A stretch of DNA of 64,000 nt. Origin: Zerene cesonia. Taxonomy: Eukaryota > Arthropoda > Insecta > Lepidoptera > Pieridae. Made by a program: the position numbers and the translations under genes. The stretch lies in assembly GCF_012273895.1 (NCBI RefSeq), contig NW_024045134.1, forward strand, positions 2,170,001 through 2,234,000, written 5' to 3'. Each line of letters starts with the position of its first letter. Within the stretch, counting starts at the first letter, position 1. Below the pieces are notes generated by a model, which was not told the origin of the DNA, did not search any database, and saw nothing but the letters and a program-made list of their open reading frames with translations. This document shows, piece by piece, positions 63,887 to 64,000 of the stretch.

Positions 63887-64000
63887 TTTACTTCAGAACT
63901 AGCAGAGAAAACGAAAAGAAATTTGGTAGGTAGGTAATGTAGGACTAAGTTGAAATTCGAATATTTTTGATATCTCGCTTTAGAAATTAAGCAATGGTTT

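Noticed and set aside
1..64000. A CRISPR array or bacterial operon
   Set aside because: Dispersed repeats have no regular spacing or spacers; the sequence is animal.

Overview
The window is non-coding, AT-rich animal DNA packed with old transposable elements. The repeat families point to a moth or butterfly (Lepidoptera). They include short Helitron-like elements that start TC and end CTAG between a host A and T, tRNA-headed SINEs, a lepidopteran-type RTE tail, and 3' tails of non-LTR retrotransposons ending in ATAAATAAATAAA or (TTTGAG)n. I found no complete host protein-coding gene, no rRNA and no functional tRNA. Nothing looks bacterial or viral. Two runs of exactly 1000 N (42214-43213 and 55833-56832) are scaffold gaps.

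Layout. 1-35 kb is repeat-dense: at least eleven Helitron-like families, about nine copies of a 330-bp SINE-like repeat with the core TTCATGGGCGGTGGT, several copies of a repeat starting TCAACCGACTT, an RTE LINE fragment, and two degenerate minisatellites. A candidate promoter with a non-coding first exon lies at about 20.33-20.81 kb (GC-rich, short TTAGG run, GTAAGT donor). 35.9-41.6 kb is almost free of recognisable repeats. 41.6-49.95 kb is repeat-dense again and holds the best coding relic, a 268-codon C-terminal reverse-transcriptase fragment of a CR1/L2-group LINE on the minus strand (43352-44158), and a Helitron-like element inserted inside another copy of its own family (48477-48876). 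50-64 kb is mostly repeat-poor, with isolated SINEs, GC-rich islets and one Helitron-like copy close to the right end.

Interpretation. Most of the sequence looks like intergenic or large-intron DNA. Mobile elements supply nearly all recognisable structure: rolling-circle elements without target duplications, and SINEs and LINE tails copied by target-primed reverse transcription (two SINEs still have 11-12 bp target-site duplications). The repeat-poor blocks are the best places to look for host regulatory DNA. Family names (HLE-A etc.) are local labels made for this annotation. No database search was possible.
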